Assembly: GCA_030432315.1 (NCBI GenBank)
Contig: JAUIHM010000002.1
Coordinates: 1-64,000, forward strand
Source of the DNA: Alphaproteobacteria bacterium
GTDB taxonomy: Bacteria > Pseudomonadota > Alphaproteobacteria > Rhodobacterales > Rhodobacteraceae
DNA length: 64,000 nt
Direction: 5' to 3'
Shown here: positions 61,783-64,000 of the stretch, in pieces
Numbering within the stretch: the first letter of the stretch is position 1
Layout: each line of letters begins with the position of its first letter
Program-made: the position numbers and the translations under genes
Notes under the pieces: generated by a model
Seen by the model: only the letters and a program-made list of their open reading frames with translations
Told to the model about the DNA's origin: nothing
Databases searched by the model: none

Positions 61783-62586
61783 ATGAACCTGAACGAGGCT
61801 GACAGGCTGACGGCCTGGAAGATTGCAAACAGGCTGGCCGACGCGGCTGGAGAGTGCTGTCTGCGCTACTTTCGGTCCGCAGGACTGACGTCGGACAACA
61901 AGTCCGCCGAAGGATTTGATCCGGTTACGGTAGCGGATCGTTCCGCGGAGGAAGCTGTTCGACGCATCCTGTCGCAGGAGCGGCCATCGGACGGCATTCT
62001 CGGCGAGGAGTACGGAACAACCGTCGGCAGCAGCGGCTGGAACTGGGTGGTTGATCCGGTTGACGGAACCCGTGCCTTCATCATCGGAGCCCCGACCTGG
62101 GGCGTTCTAGTCGCGCTGAACCTTGGCGATGCTCCGGTCCTCGGCCTGATAGATCAGCCTTTTACCGGAGAACGGTTTATCGGCGGTTTCGGCCGGGCGG
62201 AACTGCATCGTGACGGCTCCGTAACCGCACTGAGGGTCCGGAACTGCAGCAGTCTCGACAGTGCAGTTCTGATGACGACATTTCCCGAGGTCGGCACGGC
62301 AGATGAACGCGCCGCGTTTGAGCGGGTGCGTGACCGGGTAAAACTGACACGCTACGGGATGGACTGCTACGCCTATGCGCTTGTGGCGCTCGGACAGGTT
62401 GATCTGGTGATCGAGGCGGGTCTGAAACCCTACGACATTCAGGGGCCGCAGGCCGTCATCGAGGCGGCCGGAGGCAGGGTGACGGACTGGCAGGGAGGAC
62501 CGGCGCACAACGGTGGCCGGATTCTGGCCGCCGGCGACCCCGCGATCCATTCCGCGGCACTCAGGCTGCTGAATCCAGGGACCTAG
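61783..62586 (+). CDS. hisN: Histidinol-phosphatase, inositol monophosphatase family
   Basis: A 267-residue metal-dependent phosphatase. Motifs are GEEYG (74-78), the metal-binding DPVDGTRAF (91-99), and the C-terminal KPYDIQGPQAVIEAAGG near 215. The last pattern is closer to the HisN-type histidinol-phosphatase group of alphaproteobacteria and actinobacteria than to true inositol monophosphatases. It is 77 bases after the XRE gene. Its stop shares a CTAG with the convergent hydrolase gene (62583-62586). Confidence 0.85.
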   Translation: MNLNEADRLTAWKIANRLADAAGECCLRYFRSAGLTSDNKSAEGFDPVTVADRSAEEAVRRILSQERPSDGILGEEYGTTVGSSGWNWVVDPVDGTRAFIIGAPTWGVLVALNLGDAPVLGLIDQPFTGERFIGGFGRAELHRDGSVTALRVRNCSSLDSAVLMTTFPEVGTADERAAFERVRDRVKLTRYGMDCYAYALVALGQVDLVIEAGLKPYDIQGPQAVIEAAGGRVTDWQGGPAHNGGRILAAGDPAIHSAALRLLNPGT

Positions 62587-63548
62587 GCGGAACGTATCTC
62601 GTTCCCTGTTTCGGGTGTCCGGGTACCGAGAAAAGTATCGATCTCGGACCAGACAAGGTCTTGAATGCCCTGGTTCTCCATAAGTATTTCATGGCGTCCG
62701 TTTTGGCATTCCACCAGCCTGCCGAGTGGCAGGTCGCTGACCCGCGCGCGGATCATCTCTGCTGACACCACCGACTCTTCGGTCCCCAGAAACACCAGCA
62801 GGGGCAACCCGCGCAGTGGTGCAGGATCGAGGCGCGCCATCTCCGTCAGCGCCGCACGCGTCCACTGGATGCTCGCACCCCCAACCGACAGTTCCGGGTG
62901 AGCGGCGATCTGCGACGCCGCCCATTCGTAATTCGCCCTGTCCGACGTGAGCGCGTTGCCGTCGAAGCCAACTTCGGCATAGGTCGACTTCGCCTTCGTG
63001 CCCGGTGTCAGTCGGCCACCGAAGCCAAAAGCGCTCGCGACAAGCGTAAACTGTCTGGCAAAGTGCTGAGGGATCCGCGCCATGTTCAGCGACCACATCG
63101 GGGCGGTCATGATCGCGGCGCGAAATCCGCCGCTTTCTTTCAGGGTCCTGGTTCCGATGCATCCGCCCATTGAGTGCGCCAGCATGTACCGGGGATGAGG
63201 AAGTTCCAGCCCCGACGCCACCTCCAGCGCTGCCTGAACGTCGTACTGATACGCCTGAAAATCGTCGACATGTCCCAGAAGGGGGGCATTCGGGAAGCGG
63301 TCCGACAGCCCCTGTCCGCGCCAGTCGATGACCACCACCGCCAGGTTCCTCTGAACCAGTTCCGAAACCACCCGGCCATATTTTTCAGCGTATTCGGTCC
63401 GTCCCGGGAAAATGAAAACGGTTCCGCCGTCCCCGCCACTCCAGGCCGCGACCCTGACCCGAACTCCATCGGCGGCCCTGATCCAGTACGCCTGCACCCC
63501 TTCCGGCGCGGAAGCCGCATCGGCAAAAAATGGCGCGGGTCGTGTCAC
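62583..63548 (-). CDS. Alpha/beta hydrolase, lysophospholipase-like
   Basis: A 321-residue hydrolase of the monoacylglycerol-lipase/PldB-like group. The nucleophile elbow is LAHSMGGCIG near residue 150, preceded by VVVIDWRGQGLSDRFPN near 90, and the Asp/His of the triad are probably in the C-terminal part (VFLGTEESVV and NGRHEILME). There is no signal peptide, so it is cytosolic or membrane-associated. It overlaps the upstream SCP2 gene by four bases; both may deal with lipids. Confidence 0.88.
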   Translation of the reverse strand: MTRPAPFFADAASAPEGVQAYWIRAADGVRVRVAAWSGGDGGTVFIFPGRTEYAEKYGRVVSELVQRNLAVVVIDWRGQGLSDRFPNAPLLGHVDDFQAYQYDVQAALEVASGLELPHPRYMLAHSMGGCIGTRTLKESGGFRAAIMTAPMWSLNMARIPQHFARQFTLVASAFGFGGRLTPGTKAKSTYAEVGFDGNALTSDRANYEWAASQIAAHPELSVGGASIQWTRAALTEMARLDPAPLRGLPLLVFLGTEESVVSAEMIRARVSDLPLGRLVECQNGRHEILMENQGIQDLVWSEIDTFLGTRTPETGNEIRSA

Positions 63549-63835
63549 GCAAGCAGACTGCCCAGTTTCATGGCAAGCCCCATGTCACCCTCCACGGTCA
63601 GTTGACCGCTCATGAACGCAGTCGTGGGGTTGATCTCTCCTTCGAGCAGACCGCGAAACGTCTCGACACTTGCGGTCAGCGTGCAGTCTGCATCGGCATC
63701 GCTGGCGCGGGCGCCATCGGCGTCGATCAGAATCGAACCTTCGTCAACGAGGACAAACTTGACTGATCCGTCGATCTGCTCACCGTCAAGTTTCTCATTC
63801 AGTGCCTTGACAGCCGCGGAAATAATTTCGCTCAT
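63545..63835 (-). CDS. SCP2 sterol/lipid-binding domain protein
   Basis: A 96-residue single SCP2 domain. SVKFVLVDEGSILIDADGAR and TLTASVETFRGLLEGEINPT then FMSGQLTVEGDMGLAMKLG are the family's strand and helix pattern, forming a hydrophobic lipid-binding tunnel. Its stop overlaps the start of the lysophospholipase-like gene, so the two are coupled, and it may hand lipid to that enzyme (inference). Ligand unknown. Confidence 0.9.
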   Translation of the reverse strand: MSEIISAAVKALNEKLDGEQIDGSVKFVLVDEGSILIDADGARASDADADCTLTASVETFRGLLEGEINPTTAFMSGQLTVEGDMGLAMKLGSLLA

Positions 63836-63899
63836 GGTATCCTCAACCGGTGTTTTGGTTCGAATTCGGCCAACTCAAACCTGTCTAGGATCAATGGAT

Positions 63900-64000
63900 A
63901 TGTTCCGAAAGCCAGTTCTGGCAAGCTTGTTGGCGATCCTGATGCTGAACGGAGCACCCGTCGTCGCCCGCGCCCAGGCGCCCGACGCGGGATCGCAGGA
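63900..64000 (+). CDS. N-terminal fragment of an exported protein
   Basis: The first 33 codons of a gene that runs off the window. ATG 63900 follows AGGA by nine bases; an in-frame ATG at 63894 has it too close. The sequence starts MFRKPVLASLLAILMLNGAP and continues VVARAQAPDAGSQ, a Sec signal peptide with probable cleavage after ARA. It is divergent from the SCP2 gene. Identity cannot be known from this fragment. Confidence 0.7.
   Translation, partial: MFRKPVLASLLAILMLNGAPVVARAQAPDAGSQ

Overview
The window is a stretch of GC-rich chromosome from an alphaproteobacterium, most likely of the order Rhodobacterales. The evidence is the Entner-Doudoroff pair followed by pgi, rpsO next to pnp, truB next to rbfA, the linked UdgX and radical-SAM DNA-repair pair, a DUF1127 protein, tandem glnK-amt pairs and RpoN-type promoters. 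Genes are packed tightly, with many ATGA overlaps. I see no rRNA, tRNA, prophage, insertion sequence or CRISPR array.

Layout. 1-4824: end of edd, then eda, pgi, a universal stress protein, an RluA-type pseudouridine synthase and a ROK sugar kinase. 4940-9374: four glycosyltransferases and an FkbM methyltransferase, probably for surface glycan. 9399-14993: pnp, rpsO, truB, rbfA (RNA decay and ribosome maturation), one unknown protein, and dapB. 15037-20684: an EEP-family hydrolase, two drug/metabolite transporters, an outer-membrane barrel and a soluble chemoreceptor. 20693-28998: an ArsR-SRPBCC pair, a methyltransferase, an aminotransferase-GNAT-sulfurtransferase set, a LysR regulator divergent from an oxidoreductase, and small DUF6544-like, VOC and DinB genes. 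29189-35983: a long leftward run with recQ, rsmD, a ferredoxin-reductase-like flavoprotein, a pterin dehydratase, a GNAT-like protein, a phosphodiesterase and RidA. 36149-39588: mlaA, an mlaC-like gene and a class A penicillin-binding protein.

39589-47382 is a nitrogen block. A sigma-54 promoter drives two successive GlnK-Amt pairs that end in a strong terminator. After it come a free-methionine-sulfoxide reductase, adenine deaminase and AMP nucleosidase; the last two together release ammonia from AMP. 47568-51577 carries HU, an unknown protein, and a DUF4130-UdgX fusion beside a radical-SAM partner whose last five residues look like a sliding-clamp motif. 51968-64000 carries Bax-inhibitor-1, the conserved ABC exporter/tesA divergon, DUF1127, LysR, a quinone oxidoreductase, typA, an XRE regulator with a second sigma-54 promoter, hisN, a lipase-like hydrolase, an SCP2 protein and the start of an exported protein.

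The most unusual signal is an intergenic element of about 90 bp present twice (29097-29185 and 51766-51855). Each copy has four GGTATC hexamers at exactly 11-bp pitch, a shared 3' block, and GTTAACC/GGTTAA at its ends. Spacers differ while hexamers and pitch are kept, which points to a bound site rather than a recent duplication. Both copies lie upstream of leftward genes, a DinB-type gene and the radical-SAM/UdgX repair pair.
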